Of a DNA stretch of 64,000 nucleotides, positions 1 through 9,249 are shown one piece after another. The DNA lies in assembly GCF_008642355.1 (NCBI RefSeq), contig NZ_CP029193.1, positions 4,984,001 to 5,048,000 on the forward strand. The letters are read 5' to 3'. This stretch comes from Streptomyces venezuelae. GTDB taxonomy: Bacteria > Actinomycetota > Actinomycetes > Streptomycetales > Streptomycetaceae. Made by a program: the position numbers and the translations under genes. The notes beneath the pieces were generated by a model. It saw nothing but the letters and a program-made list of their open reading frames with translations. It was not told the origin of the DNA and made no database searches. Within the stretch, counting starts at the first letter, position 1. Each line of letters starts with the position of its first letter.

Positions 1-121
1 GTCGGTGCTTCATGTCGGGCTCCTTGGGGTCCGGGGTCTGCCGTGTACCGACTCTGCCGGGTACGTGGGCCCCCAGGGCCGCAAGACATGCGCTGAACAG
101 CCGACATCGCCCTTTCGGGGA

Positions 122-159
122 CGGTGCCCGTCCTCACCCCCGAGAGAGGACGGGCACCG
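122..159. terminator. Strong stem-loop, probable terminator of a gene left of the window
   Basis: Perfect 14-bp inverted repeat: CGGTGCCCGTCCTC at 122-135 pairs with GAGGACGGGCACCG at 146-159 around a 10-nt loop. No gene is supported before it inside the window, so it most likely ends a transcript entering from the left. Like most Streptomyces terminators it has no long T-tract. Confidence 0.7.
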
Positions 160-540
160 CCGTTCGGGCTGATCCAGAGTCATGCACCCGCCAAGTGCGA
201 TCAAGGGACGTTGATCCCTGTGGCACGGAGGTGACCATTCCGCAACGGGTGACGTGGGGCGAATCATGCATTCCGGAAGGTTCGGGAGGTCTCGGCCGGT
301 GGCCGGGGTTCCGCATCGTGGAGGGGCGCCGCGGTGGGACACTGGGCCCTGGACCGCGCGGAGCGCGGGGAGTGCGGCAGAGGCCGCCGGTGGCCCGAAT
401 GCTCTCGTGCGCCCCTCATCCGGGAACTGACATCCCGGCTTCGCGCATCCCTCTGGGTAGTCCAGGCCGGGGACGGTGCGGGGTCGACACGGGGACGGCG
501 CGGGGGCAGAACAGGAACGCACGGGGGGATAGGGGGAGCA
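160..540. other. Gene-free stretch upstream of the XRE-type gene
   Basis: No open frame here has convincing codon bias. It presumably holds the promoter of the gene starting at 541, whose Shine-Dalgarno-like GGGGGAG lies at about 531-537. I see no clear operator or repeat. Confidence 0.5.
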
Positions 541-2286
541 ATGCCTCGTTGGAAGGCGCTACCGGACGAGCTCGACCCGGAGGTCAGGGAGTTCGCCGGC
601 CAGCTGCGCATGCTGGTCGACCGCAGTGGCCTGAGCATTGCGGCGGTGTCCGACAGGACCGGCTACAGCAAGACGTCGTGGGAGCGCTATCTGAACGGGC
701 GGCTGCTCGCCCCCAAGGGCGCGATCGTCGCGCTCGCGGAGGTGACGGGGACGCCGCCCGTGCACCTCATCACCATGTGGGAGCTCGCGGAGCGGGCGTG
801 GAGCCGCTCCGAGATGCGGCACGACATGACGATGCAGGCGATCCGCATCTCGCAGGCGCGGGCCGCCCTGGGGGAACTGGGCGCCGACCCGTCGGGGAAG
901 GCGGACGGCAAGGCGTCCGGCAAGGCATCCAAGCCGGGGAGGTCGGGCGCCAAGAGGGACGCCCGAACGGACGCGAAGCCGGACCGAAAGACGCCGGGTC
1001 GTATGTCGCCGGGCGGCCAGGCGCCGGGCGCGACGGCACCCGGCGGGACGGCACCCGGTGGGACGGCACCGGGTGGGCAGGTTCCGGGGGGTCAGGCTCC
1101 GGGTCGGCGGGTTTCGGGGGGTCAGGTTCCGGGCGGGACGGGTCCGGGCGGGACGGCACCCGGTGGGCAGGTTTCGGGCGCACAGGCGCCGGGTGGGCAA
1201 GCTCCCGGAGGGCCGACTCCCGGTGGCCAGACTTCCGGCGGGCAGGCACCGGGTGCGCAGGCCCCCGGCGGGTCCTCTCCGGGCGGTCGGGCCGCGGATC
1301 GGCAGGCACCGGGGGATCAGGTGCCCGGCGGCCAGGTTCCTGGGGGAGAGGGCCCGGGTGGCCGAACTCCCGGCAGGCCGACTCCGGGCGGTCAGGCTCC
1401 GGGAGGGGTGGGGCCGGGCGGGCGCGCTTCGGCAGGAGCGGCGTCGGGTGGGCAGGCCGTGGGGCGGAGCGTGCCGGAGAACGCGTCCTCGCCGTGGCCC
1501 TCGCCGCCGTCGCAGCCTTCGCAGTCCTCCCTCCCCGGGAAGTCGTCTCCGTGGCCGTCGGTCCCGGAGGGCAGGGGCGCGGCGCGCAACGGGTCCGGCG
1601 GGGGCGTCGGGCCGGTGACCGGGGTGGCGGGGCCCGCCGGGGTTTCGCCCACGGTGGGGCCACCCTCGGTCGGTTCGTACGGGGCCTCCAGTTCGTACGG
1701 TGATGTGTCGGCGTCCGCGTTCGGTGAGGCGGGGAGCCCCGGAGGACCGAGCGGGCCCGGTGGTCCCGGCGGGTCGCCGGACCGGCAGCGGCGGCGACGC
1801 AAGCTGACGATGTTCCTCGCGGGCATCGTCGGCGCCCTCGTGGTCATCGCCGCCGCCGTCCTCATGACCGGGTTCGGCGGCGACAAGGGCGACGACAAGG
1901 CGAAGCCGTCCGTGACGCCGACCAAGAAGGACACAAAACTGCCCGCCGGGGTCGAGTGCAGCGGCAAGGACTGCGCGGGCAAGGACCCCGAGAACATGGG
2001 CTGCGGCGGCGAGCTGGCGAAGACGACGTCGCGGGCGACGATCGGGAGGACGCTGGTCGAGGTCCGGTACAGCAAGGTGTGCGGCGCCGCGTGGGCGCGG
2101 ATCACCCAGGCGACGCCCGGGGACGAGCTGACGATCACGGGGCCGGGCGGCGGTGCCGAGGCCGAGCAGAACAGCACGGTGAACGAGGACTTCGACGCGT
2201 ACACGCCGATGGTGGCGGCCAAGTCGGGAACCGCGGCGAAGGCGTGCGCGACGCTCACGACCGGCCGGACGGGCTGCACGGCGTAG
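541..2286 (+). CDS. XRE-family HTH regulator, membrane-anchored, with pentapeptide-repeat linker and DUF2690-like tail
   Basis: A 581-aa protein. Residues about 10-80 form a helix-turn-helix region of the XRE type common in Streptomyces (GLSIAAVSDRTGYSKTSWER). Residues 157-311 are 31 tandem five-residue units of the PGGQA/PGGTA type. A single hydrophobic segment (about 422-444, LAGIVGALVVIAAAVLMTGF) follows a basic stretch, so the HTH should be cytoplasmic and the C-terminus outside. The last ~100 residues carry paired cysteines (CSGKDC, MGCGG) and RYSKVCGAAWARI, as in DUF2690 proteins. I chose the ATG at 541 because it has a good ribosome site and starts exactly where homology-like sequence begins; the frame stays open further upstream. 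It may be a one-component sensor reading an extracellular signal; ligand and targets are unknown. Confidence 0.8.
   Translation: MPRWKALPDELDPEVREFAGQLRMLVDRSGLSIAAVSDRTGYSKTSWERYLNGRLLAPKGAIVALAEVTGTPPVHLITMWELAERAWSRSEMRHDMTMQAIRISQARAALGELGADPSGKADGKASGKASKPGRSGAKRDARTDAKPDRKTPGRMSPGGQAPGATAPGGTAPGGTAPGGQVPGGQAPGRRVSGGQVPGGTGPGGTAPGGQVSGAQAPGGQAPGGPTPGGQTSGGQAPGAQAPGGSSPGGRAADRQAPGDQVPGGQVPGGEGPGGRTPGRPTPGGQAPGGVGPGGRASAGAASGGQAVGRSVPENASSPWPSPPSQPSQSSLPGKSSPWPSVPEGRGAARNGSGGGVGPVTGVAGPAGVSPTVGPPSVGSYGASSSYGDVSASAFGEAGSPGGPSGPGGPGGSPDRQRRRRKLTMFLAGIVGALVVIAAAVLMTGFGGDKGDDKAKPSVTPTKKDTKLPAGVECSGKDCAGKDPENMGCGGELAKTTSRATIGRTLVEVRYSKVCGAAWARITQATPGDELTITGPGGGAEAEQNSTVNEDFDAYTPMVAAKSGTAAKACATLTTGRTGCTA
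1009..1473 (+). repeat. 15-bp tandem repeat array coding 31 PGGxA-type pentapeptides
   Basis: In-frame minisatellite inside the XRE-type gene. Thirty-one five-codon units run from the proline codon at 1009 to 1473. The commonest unit is PGGQA, with variants such as PGGTA, PGGQV, SGGQA and PGDQV. Degeneracy rises toward the 3' end (ADRQA, SAGAA, VGRSV). The product should be an extended, flexible linker. Confidence 0.9.
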
Positions 2287-2430
2287 CCGTCCCGGCGCCG
2301 ATTGTCGGGCGAAACCCCTGGTCAGGGGCCCAAATCCAGGAGCCGGGCAGAAAGTTGAGAATTTGGGGGCATGACATGTGACTCCGAGGGCAGGCGAACC
2401 GTACCCCCACGGGAGTGGTCACACCCCCAC

Positions 2431-2490
2431 GGCGGCCGCCACGCTCCCCCCCCTCGTGGCGGCCGCCCCCCTTTTTTCAGGGGGCGGCCG
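2431..2490. terminator. Two overlapping, mutually exclusive hairpins between the XRE-type gene and mdh
   Basis: Hairpin A is a perfect 13-bp repeat, GGCGGCCGCCACG at 2431-2443 with CGTGGCGGCCGCC at 2455-2467. Hairpin B is a perfect 11-bp repeat, CGGCCGCCCCC at 2460-2470 with GGGGGCGGCCG at 2480-2490, with a T6 run in its loop. Bases 2460-2467 belong to both, so only one can form. It is probably the terminator of the upstream gene; a conditional structure is possible but unproven. Confidence 0.6.
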
Positions 2491-2587
2491 ACGGAGCGGC
2501 GCACGAGGCGGCCGACCAAGTGGCCGACGCTGTGGGCCGGGCCACACCGACCCGGCGCCAAGGGGTGGCCGGGGCGCGATAGCCTGA

Positions 2588-3718
<1,131 letters not shown>

Positions 3719-3730
3719 GTCGTACGAATT

Positions 3731-3758
3731 CGAGTCGCACGACTCGAGTCGCACGACT
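3731..3758. repeat. 14-bp perfect tandem duplication after mdh
   Basis: CGAGTCGCACGACT occurs twice back to back (3731-3744, 3745-3758) just after the mdh stop and before its terminator. It is non-coding, and copy number could vary between strains. Confidence 0.85.
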
Positions 3759-3762
3759 GTGC

Positions 3763-3804
3763 ACGACGACCGCCCCGGCAGGGATCTGCCGGGGCGGTCG
3801 TCGT
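3763..3804. terminator. Bidirectional terminator between mdh and the MFS exporter
   Basis: Perfect 19-bp stem: ACGACGACCGCCCCGGCAG at 3763-3781 pairs with 3786-3804, leaving a 4-nt loop. It lies between convergent genes, so it can end both transcripts. Confidence 0.92.
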
Positions 3805-3820
3805 TGTTCCGCGAGGGTGT

Positions 3821-5257
3821 TCATCGTTTCTTGCCGTAGCCGAGCGTGACCACCGCCGCCGCCGCGATCACCACGAACGCCACGACGCGCAGCGCCGCCT
3901 CCATGCCGCCGAGGAAGCCGTCCGAGGCGTGCGAGGCCAGGGTCGTGCCGGTCACGGCCACACCGAGCGCGGCGCCGACCTCGCGCGCCGAGGTGCTGAG
4001 CCCTGAGCCGAGGCCCGCCTGGTGCGGCGGGAGCGAGCCGACGACGCTCAGCGTGAGTGCGGGCATGCACAGGCCCGTGCCCGCCGAGATGACCAGGAGC
4101 CAGCAGGCGTAGAGCGCGTACGGCGTCGAGCCGTCCGCGGTGGACGCGCCGAGCAGGCCGAGGCCGATCAGGAGCAGGCCTCCGCCCGCCACCGCGCGCG
4201 GCGGTCCCGACCAGCGCGCGGCGAGCTTGGGCACGAGCACCATGCCGATGGTGAGCGGGATGATCGCGAGGCCCGCGCGTGCGGCACCGTACCCCTTCTC
4301 GTACTGCAGGTACTGCGAGTTGACGTAGAAGAGCGAGAAGAGACCGAAGAAGCTCACGGCCGTGCCGAGCGTCGCGGCGCGCAGCCGCGGCGTGGTGAAG
4401 ACCCGCGGGTCGAAGAGCGGGGCGCGCGAGCGCAGGGCGTGTGTCACGAAGAGCGCGACGAGGGCCGCGCCGAGCGCGAAGGCGGCCAGGATGCGCGCGG
4501 ACGTCCAGCCGTACATCGGGCTCTCGATGATGCCGAAGAGCAGCGCGAGCAGACCGCCGGTGAGCAGGAGCGTGCCGAGGGGGTCCAGGGCGGGGGCCCC
4601 GGCCGTCTTGTCCGTACGGGGAACGGCCCGCGCCGCGGCGAGGGCGAGCAGCGCGGCGAGGGGCACCACCACCCAGAACAGCGCGCGCCAGGACAGGTAC
4701 TGGCCGGCGAGCCCGCCGCCGATGTTGCCCGTGAGGCCGCCGAGCCCGGCGGCGAGCGTCCAGGAGGCGATGGCACGGGGCCGGTCCTCCTGTGCTGCGA
4801 CGCGCATCAGGATCGACATGGTCGCGGGCATGATCAGCGCGGCGCCCGCGCCGGAGACGCCGCGTCCGGCGATCAGCATCGCGGGGGAGACGGCGAGCGC
4901 GCTGACGGTCGCGCCCGCGGCGAAGAGCCCGAGTCCGGTGAGCAGCGCGCCCTTGCGGCCGTACCGGTCGCCGAGCGCGCCGGCCGGGATGAGGAGCCCC
5001 GCGAAGACGATCACGTAGGCGTCGACCGTCCACAGGATTTCGCTGGACGAGGGGTGCAGTCCTGATGAGCTCAGCTGGGGGACGAGCAGGTTGACGGCGG
5101 CGACCATGCCCTGCGCGACGAGGACGCAGGCGCAGAGGATGAACAGCGTCGACCGCTTCAGCGGGGCCGGGGCCGGGGCGGGGTCGGTGGACGCGGGCGG
5201 GGCCACCGGTGTCGATGGTGTCGGGGATGTCGGCGGCTTCAGGGCAGGCGAGGGCAA
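3821..5257 (-). CDS. MFS transporter, DHA2-like drug exporter
   Basis: A 478-aa integral membrane protein of the major facilitator superfamily, most like the 14-helix DHA2 drug:H+ antiporters. The first loop carries the family motif GDRYGRKGALL; a later motif-C-like GREVGAALGVAV lies in the C-terminal half. The protein ends in a short basic tail (GYGKKR). I chose the TTG at 5257 because GAGGAGG sits just upstream; a longer frame exists but lacks both a ribosome site and homology-like sequence. It diverges from a LysR regulator across 97 bp, the usual arrangement for a regulator controlling its neighbouring exporter. The substrate cannot be read from sequence. Confidence 0.88.
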   Translation of the reverse strand: MPSPALKPPTSPTPSTPVAPPASTDPAPAPAPLKRSTLFILCACVLVAQGMVAAVNLLVPQLSSSGLHPSSSEILWTVDAYVIVFAGLLIPAGALGDRYGRKGALLTGLGLFAAGATVSALAVSPAMLIAGRGVSGAGAALIMPATMSILMRVAAQEDRPRAIASWTLAAGLGGLTGNIGGGLAGQYLSWRALFWVVVPLAALLALAAARAVPRTDKTAGAPALDPLGTLLLTGGLLALLFGIIESPMYGWTSARILAAFALGAALVALFVTHALRSRAPLFDPRVFTTPRLRAATLGTAVSFFGLFSLFYVNSQYLQYEKGYGAARAGLAIIPLTIGMVLVPKLAARWSGPPRAVAGGGLLLIGLGLLGASTADGSTPYALYACWLLVISAGTGLCMPALTLSVVGSLPPHQAGLGSGLSTSAREVGAALGVAVTGTTLASHASDGFLGGMEAALRVVAFVVIAAAAVVTLGYGKKR

Positions 5258-5354
5258 GGCTCCTCCTCGGGAGCGTCGTGGATGCGTGTGGGATGCCCTG
5301 TCACCGTAGGCTCGCTCTTGACTTGCTTTCCAGTGCAACTTTCACAAGGGGTGA
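5258..5354. promoter_or_regulatory. Divergent promoter region for the MFS exporter and LysR regulator
   Basis: A 97-bp intergenic region. It contains TTGC-N8-GCAA dyad symmetry at 5323-5338, close to the symmetric half-sites bound by LysR proteins, and a TTGACT hexamer at 5319 that may be a -35 element. Assignment is by position and symmetry only. Confidence 0.4.
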
Positions 5355-6275
5355 ATGCGTGTGACGCAATCCAGTGGAGCGGGGGGCCTCGATCTCAATC
5401 TGCTGGTCGCCCTCGACGTCCTGCTCGAGGAGCAGAGCGTGTCCGGCGCGGCCCGCAGGCTGCATCTGTCGGAGCCCGCGATGAGCCGTACCCTCGGCCG
5501 CATCCGCAAGGCACTCGGCGACCCCGTCCTCGTACGGGCCGGGCGGCAGATGGTGCCGACGCCGCACGCGCTGGCCGTGCAGGCGGAGGTGAGCGCGGTG
5601 GTCGAGCGCGCACGGGCGCTCTTCGCGGGGCCCGGCGCCGTCGACCTGCGCACGGTCTCCCGCACCCTGTCGATCCTCGGCTCCGACGCGATCGCCGCGG
5701 CGTACGGCCCCGCGCTCTTCGCCCGCGCCGCCGAGGAAGCCCCCGGCGTACGTCTCCGCTTCCTCGGCGAGAGCCACGTCGACGAACCCATGCTGCGGCA
5801 GGGCACCGCCGATCTGGAGCTCGGTGTGATCGACACGACGGCGCCCGAGGTGCTCGTGGAGACGATCCGCGAGGACCGGATGATCGGCATGGCGCGGCCC
5901 GGACACCCGCTGCTGAAGGGGAAGTTGACGGCCCGTCGGTTCGCTGCCGCCGACCATGTGACCGTCTCGCGCAGAGGGCGTCTGTCGGGTCCGCTGGACA
6001 CCGCGCTCGCCGAACTCGGCCTGGCCAGAAGGGTGGTGGGCAGCATGGCGACGTTCTCGTCGTCCGTCTTCGTGCTGCTGCGCACGGACCTGGTGGGACT
6101 GGCGGCGTCGTGGACGCGCCCTCTCTCGGAGGCCCTGGGGCTGGTCACCTTCGAGGTGCCGGTCGACCTGCCGCCCCTCCCGCTGGGCATGGCCTGGCAC
6201 CCCCGCCACGACGCGGACCCGGCGCACGCGTGGCTCCGGGCGTGCGCGCGGGACCTCCTCGCGGCACAGGAGTAG
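5355..6275 (+). CDS. LysR-family transcriptional regulator
   Basis: A 306-aa regulator. The N-terminal winged helix-turn-helix (residues about 12-70) includes VSGAARRLHLSEPAMSRTLG. The rest is the LysR co-inducer-binding fold, beginning near residue 95 (RTVSRTLSILGSDAIAAAYG). The ATG at 5355 follows AAGGGG at a suitable distance. The divergent exporter gene is the likely target, probably with autoregulation. It resembles the NodD/LinR-like branch more than the CysB branch, but no inducer can be named. Confidence 0.9.
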   Translation: MRVTQSSGAGGLDLNLLVALDVLLEEQSVSGAARRLHLSEPAMSRTLGRIRKALGDPVLVRAGRQMVPTPHALAVQAEVSAVVERARALFAGPGAVDLRTVSRTLSILGSDAIAAAYGPALFARAAEEAPGVRLRFLGESHVDEPMLRQGTADLELGVIDTTAPEVLVETIREDRMIGMARPGHPLLKGKLTARRFAAADHVTVSRRGRLSGPLDTALAELGLARRVVGSMATFSSSVFVLLRTDLVGLAASWTRPLSEALGLVTFEVPVDLPPLPLGMAWHPRHDADPAHAWLRACARDLLAAQE

Positions 6276-6281
6276 AGCTGC

Positions 6282-6620
6282 TCAGGCCTGCGGGAGTGTT
6301 GCCTGCAGCGCCGCCGCCTCCTTCGACAGCTGCACCGCCGCCACCAGGCTCAGGCCCGGCTCGGCCTGGCGCAGGGCCTTGACCGCGTGGACCGAGTCGG
6401 CGGGGCCCGTGTGCCCGGCGGCGGCCATCTGGTTCAGGGCCCAGCGGCCGCGTACCTCGGTGTCCGGGACGGCGGCCGTGCGGGCGAGGATCTCCACCGC
6501 GCGTTCGAGCCCGGGGCGGTCCCTGTCGTCGGCCGTCGCGAGTGCCGCACGCAGCTCGTCCGCGACCGCGTCCGTGTCGCGCAGGGCGATCACCATGAGT
6601 TCCCGCTTGGTGCCGAACAT
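6282..6620 (-). CDS. Small hypothetical protein with an L7/L12 C-terminal-like segment
   Basis: A 112-aa soluble protein. The ATG at 6620 is preceded by AGGGAG; in-frame upstream codons lack a ribosome site and have poor codon bias. The C-terminal part (DSVHAVKALRQAEPGLSLVA) weakly resembles the helix of ribosomal protein L7/L12 in which a Lys/Arg-Gly-Leu-x-Leu pattern precedes an alanine-rich helix. The middle (AVEILARTAAVPDTEVRGRW) looks helical and repeat-like. It is convergent with the LysR gene and divergent from the XRE gene at 6700. I do not recognise a function. Confidence 0.65.
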   Translation of the reverse strand: MFGTKRELMVIALRDTDAVADELRAALATADDRDRPGLERAVEILARTAAVPDTEVRGRWALNQMAAAGHTGPADSVHAVKALRQAEPGLSLVAAVQLSKEAAALQATLPQA

Positions 6621-6699
6621 GTTTCCCGCTCCCTGACGTCGCCGTTGTCGCCGCACATGGTCATTGCTGTCGTACTCACGAATGTAGTACTTCTTATAC

Positions 6700-6945
6700 A
6701 TGAGCGAGCAAGTGCACAACAGGTTGGCGATGGTGCGCGCCGAACGGAAGGTGTCGCGTCAGAGCCTGGCCGAGGCAGTGGGCGTCCACTACCAGACCAT
6801 CGGCTACATCGAGCGCGGGCAGTACAACCCGAGCCTCGACCTGGCGCTGAAGATCGCGAAGTACTTCGCGCTGCCGGTCGAGGCCCTGTTCTCCCTCGAA
6901 CCGTTCCGCCCGCTCACGGACGAGGTCTACGGGAGGGACCACTGA
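6700..6945 (+). CDS. Small XRE/Cro-type transcriptional regulator
   Basis: An 81-aa protein that is almost entirely a helix-turn-helix: RLAMVRAERKVSRQSLAEAV then GVHYQTIGYIERGQYNPSL. It belongs to the short Cro/CI class paired with membrane proteins in many Gram-positives. The ATG at 6700 has no Shine-Dalgarno upstream (the preceding bases are AT-rich, cttcttatac), so the message may be leaderless. Its stop overlaps the next start (TGATG), so it is coupled to the membrane protein. It probably regulates its own two-gene operon. Confidence 0.85.
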   Translation: MSEQVHNRLAMVRAERKVSRQSLAEAVGVHYQTIGYIERGQYNPSLDLALKIAKYFALPVEALFSLEPFRPLTDEVYGRDH

Positions 6946-7481
6946 TGAAGACCGACGAGCAGCCCACCATCACCGGCTACGACCGGCGCATGTACGCGAT
7001 CATGAACCGCCGCGAGGGTGCCCCGCTGCACGCCACCGCGGCCCGCCGCAGGACCGTCGTCGTCACGCACATCGCGCTGACCGCGGTCGGCATCGCCTGC
7101 TGGCTCTACTCCGTCCTCGGCGACGAGCGCTGGGCGACCTTCGGGATGCTCGGCGTCCTGCTGCCCTGGTGTGTGGCGACCGGCGTGATCAACGGTGCCA
7201 CCCGTGGCCTGCTCGAACTCCGCGTCCGCGTCCTCGACGAGCGGCAGCGCGCGGAGAAGAACCGCGTGGCGGCCCGTGCGCAGTACGTGATGATGTGGCT
7301 GCTGCTCGCCGTGACCGTCGGCACGGGTCTGGCCGGCTTCGCCGGGGTGGAGATCGAAGGGCTGATCTTCCCCGTGCTGTTCAGCGTGTTTGTCGTGCAC
7401 TGGCTGATGCCGCTGTGGCTGGCGGGGCTCATGGCGGCGGACGACCTGCCGGAGGAGGACCCGGCGGAGGAGGGGGTCTGA
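6945..7481 (+). CDS. Four-helix membrane protein paired with XRE regulator
   Basis: A 178-aa integral membrane protein with hydrophobic segments at about 40-60, 70-90, 120-140 and 147-165, a basic loop (RVLDERQRAEKNRVAARAQY) between the second and third, and an acidic tail (DDLPEEDPAEEGV). The start overlaps the regulator's stop and is preceded by GGGAGGG at 6931. Two-gene XRE/membrane-protein operons are widespread in Firmicutes and Actinobacteria; the membrane protein's function is generally unknown, and I cannot assign one here. Confidence 0.8.
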   Translation: MKTDEQPTITGYDRRMYAIMNRREGAPLHATAARRRTVVVTHIALTAVGIACWLYSVLGDERWATFGMLGVLLPWCVATGVINGATRGLLELRVRVLDERQRAEKNRVAARAQYVMMWLLLAVTVGTGLAGFAGVEIEGLIFPVLFSVFVVHWLMPLWLAGLMAADDLPEEDPAEEGV

Positions 7482-7582
7482 GACGCGTGCAGTGACACGG
7501 CGCACTTTCGGCCATCGAACGTGCATGCTTTCTTCCGCTCAGGGCAGGTGCACCCGGCTACCGCGAGTGACAGGCGGGGCAT

Positions 7583-9112
7583 ATGACAGGAACGGAAGGC
7601 AAACGGGACGTGTCCGCACAACTGACCATCCATGTGGACGGAGAGTGGCGAGCCGCCACCTCCGGTGCCACCCGCGAGATCCTCGACCCGGCGGATGCCA
7701 AGCCGTTCGCCGTGATCGCCGAGGGCGGATCGGAGGACGCGGACGCCGCCATCGCAGCCGCCCGCAAGGCCTTCGACGAGGGCCCGTGGCCGACCACGCC
7801 CGTGGCCGAGCGCGCCGCACTCCTGCGCCGCGTCGCCGACCTGCTCGTGCGCGACCGCGAGAAGATCGGCCTCCTGGAGAGCCGTGACGCGGGCAAGACC
7901 CTCGAAGAGGGCCGCGTCGACGTGGACTGCGTCGCCGACGCCTTCCGCTACTTCGCCGACCTGGTGATCGGCGAGGGCGCGGGCCGCGTCGTGGACGCCG
8001 GCTCCGACGACATCCACAGTGTCGTCGTGCACGAGCCCGTCGGCGTCTGCACGATGATCACGCCCTGGAACTACCCGCTGCTCCAGGCCAGCTGGAAGAT
8101 CGCGCCCGCGCTCGCCGCCGGCAACACCTTCGTCATCAAGCCCAGCGAGATCACCCCGCTGACGACGGTCGCCCTCGTCGAGCTGCTCGTCGAGGCGGGG
8201 CTGCCCGCGGGCGTCGCGAACATCGTGACCGGCCCCGGCCACACCGTCGGCGCCCGCCTCGCCGACCATCCCGACGTCGACCTGGTCTCCTTCACCGGCG
8301 GCCTCGTCTCCGGCACCAAGGTCGCCCAGGCCGCCGCGCTCGGCGTGAAGAAGGTCGCCCTGGAGCTCGGCGGCAAGAACCCCAACGTGGTGTTCGCCGA
8401 CGCCTGCGCCACCGAGGAAGGCTTCGACACCGCGGTCGACCAGGCCCTGAACGCCGCCTTCATCCACAGCGGGCAGGTCTGTTCCGCCGGTGGCCGCCTC
8501 ATCATCGAGGAGTCCGTCCGCGAGCGGTTCGTCGCCGAACTCGCCCGTCGCGCGCGGAAGATCAAGCTCGGGCGCGGCACCGAGGACGGTGTCGAGTGCG
8601 GCCCGCTCGTCTCGGCGCAGCAGCGCGAGAAGACCGAGATGTACGTCGCCTCCGCCCTGGAGGAGGGCGCGGTGCTCCGCTCCGGCGGCAAGCGCCCCGA
8701 GCCGAGCGACGTGCGCCCCGCCGAGGGGTACTTCTACGAGCCGACCGTGCTCGACCAGTGCCACCGCGAGATGAAGGTCGTGCGGGAAGAGGTCTTCGGG
8801 CCCGTCCTCAGCGTCGAGACGTTCCGCACCGAGGACGAGGCCGTCGCGCTCGCCAACGACACCGAGTACGGCCTCGCGGGCGCCGTGTGGACCAGCGACC
8901 AGGGCCGCGCGAGCCGCATGGCCCGCCGGATGCGCCACGGCACGATCTGGATCAACGACTTCCACCCCTACCTTCCGCAGGCGGAGTGGGGCGGCTTCGG
9001 CAAGAGCGGCGTCGGGCGCGAGCTCGGTCCCGCGGGCCTCGCCGAGTACCGCGAGTCCAAGCACGTCTACCAGAACCTGGCACCGGCGCCCGTGCGCTGG
9101 TTCGCCGGCTGA
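7583..9112 (+). CDS. betB: Betaine aldehyde dehydrogenase (aldehyde dehydrogenase family)
   Basis: A 509-aa NAD(P)-dependent enzyme expected to oxidise betaine aldehyde to glycine betaine. Catalytic features are visible: Asn163 in TPWNYPL, Glu261 in ALELGGKNP and nucleophile Cys300 in SGQVCSAGGR, with the C-terminal NDFHPYLPQAEWGGFGKSG closing segment. The substrate is inferred from neighbours: a GMC dehydrogenase and a betaine/choline-type ABC importer follow on the same strand. The ATG at 7583 follows GGCGGGG. A 137-bp gap with a 12-bp hairpin separates it from the next gene, so expression may be uncoupled in part. Confidence 0.88.
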   Translation: MTGTEGKRDVSAQLTIHVDGEWRAATSGATREILDPADAKPFAVIAEGGSEDADAAIAAARKAFDEGPWPTTPVAERAALLRRVADLLVRDREKIGLLESRDAGKTLEEGRVDVDCVADAFRYFADLVIGEGAGRVVDAGSDDIHSVVVHEPVGVCTMITPWNYPLLQASWKIAPALAAGNTFVIKPSEITPLTTVALVELLVEAGLPAGVANIVTGPGHTVGARLADHPDVDLVSFTGGLVSGTKVAQAAALGVKKVALELGGKNPNVVFADACATEEGFDTAVDQALNAAFIHSGQVCSAGGRLIIEESVRERFVAELARRARKIKLGRGTEDGVECGPLVSAQQREKTEMYVASALEEGAVLRSGGKRPEPSDVRPAEGYFYEPTVLDQCHREMKVVREEVFGPVLSVETFRTEDEAVALANDTEYGLAGAVWTSDQGRASRMARRMRHGTIWINDFHPYLPQAEWGGFGKSGVGRELGPAGLAEYRESKHVYQNLAPAPVRWFAG

Positions 9113-9144
9113 CAGCAGCCGGACAGCACCGGCCGAAAGGGATA

Positions 9145-9173
9145 CGCGCGGGGCGGGAGGTCCGCCCCGCGCG
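9145..9173 (+). terminator. Intercistronic hairpin between betB and the choline dehydrogenase gene
   Basis: Perfect 12-bp stem CGCGCGGGGCGG (9145-9156) with CCGCCCCGCGCG (9162-9173) and a 5-nt loop. Inside a same-strand gene series it could be a partial terminator, a processing or stability element, or mark separate transcription units. Confidence 0.65.
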
Positions 9174-9249
9174 CACCACGTTCGAGCACCCCCCGCTCAT
9201 TACGCGCAAGCACCTTGGCACGACCTCGCAGGAAGAGGAGCACGTACGC

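Noticed and set aside
1009..1473. The repeat array as a CRISPR
   Set aside because: Units are contiguous, 15 bp, in frame and without spacers.
12..1703. 563-codon frame across the start of the window
   Set aside because: Another frame of the XRE-type gene and its leader, read as Gly/Arg repeats.
5258..5338. Earlier start for the MFS exporter
   Set aside because: It would overlap the divergent promoter and lacks a ribosome site; TTG 5257 has GAGGAGG.
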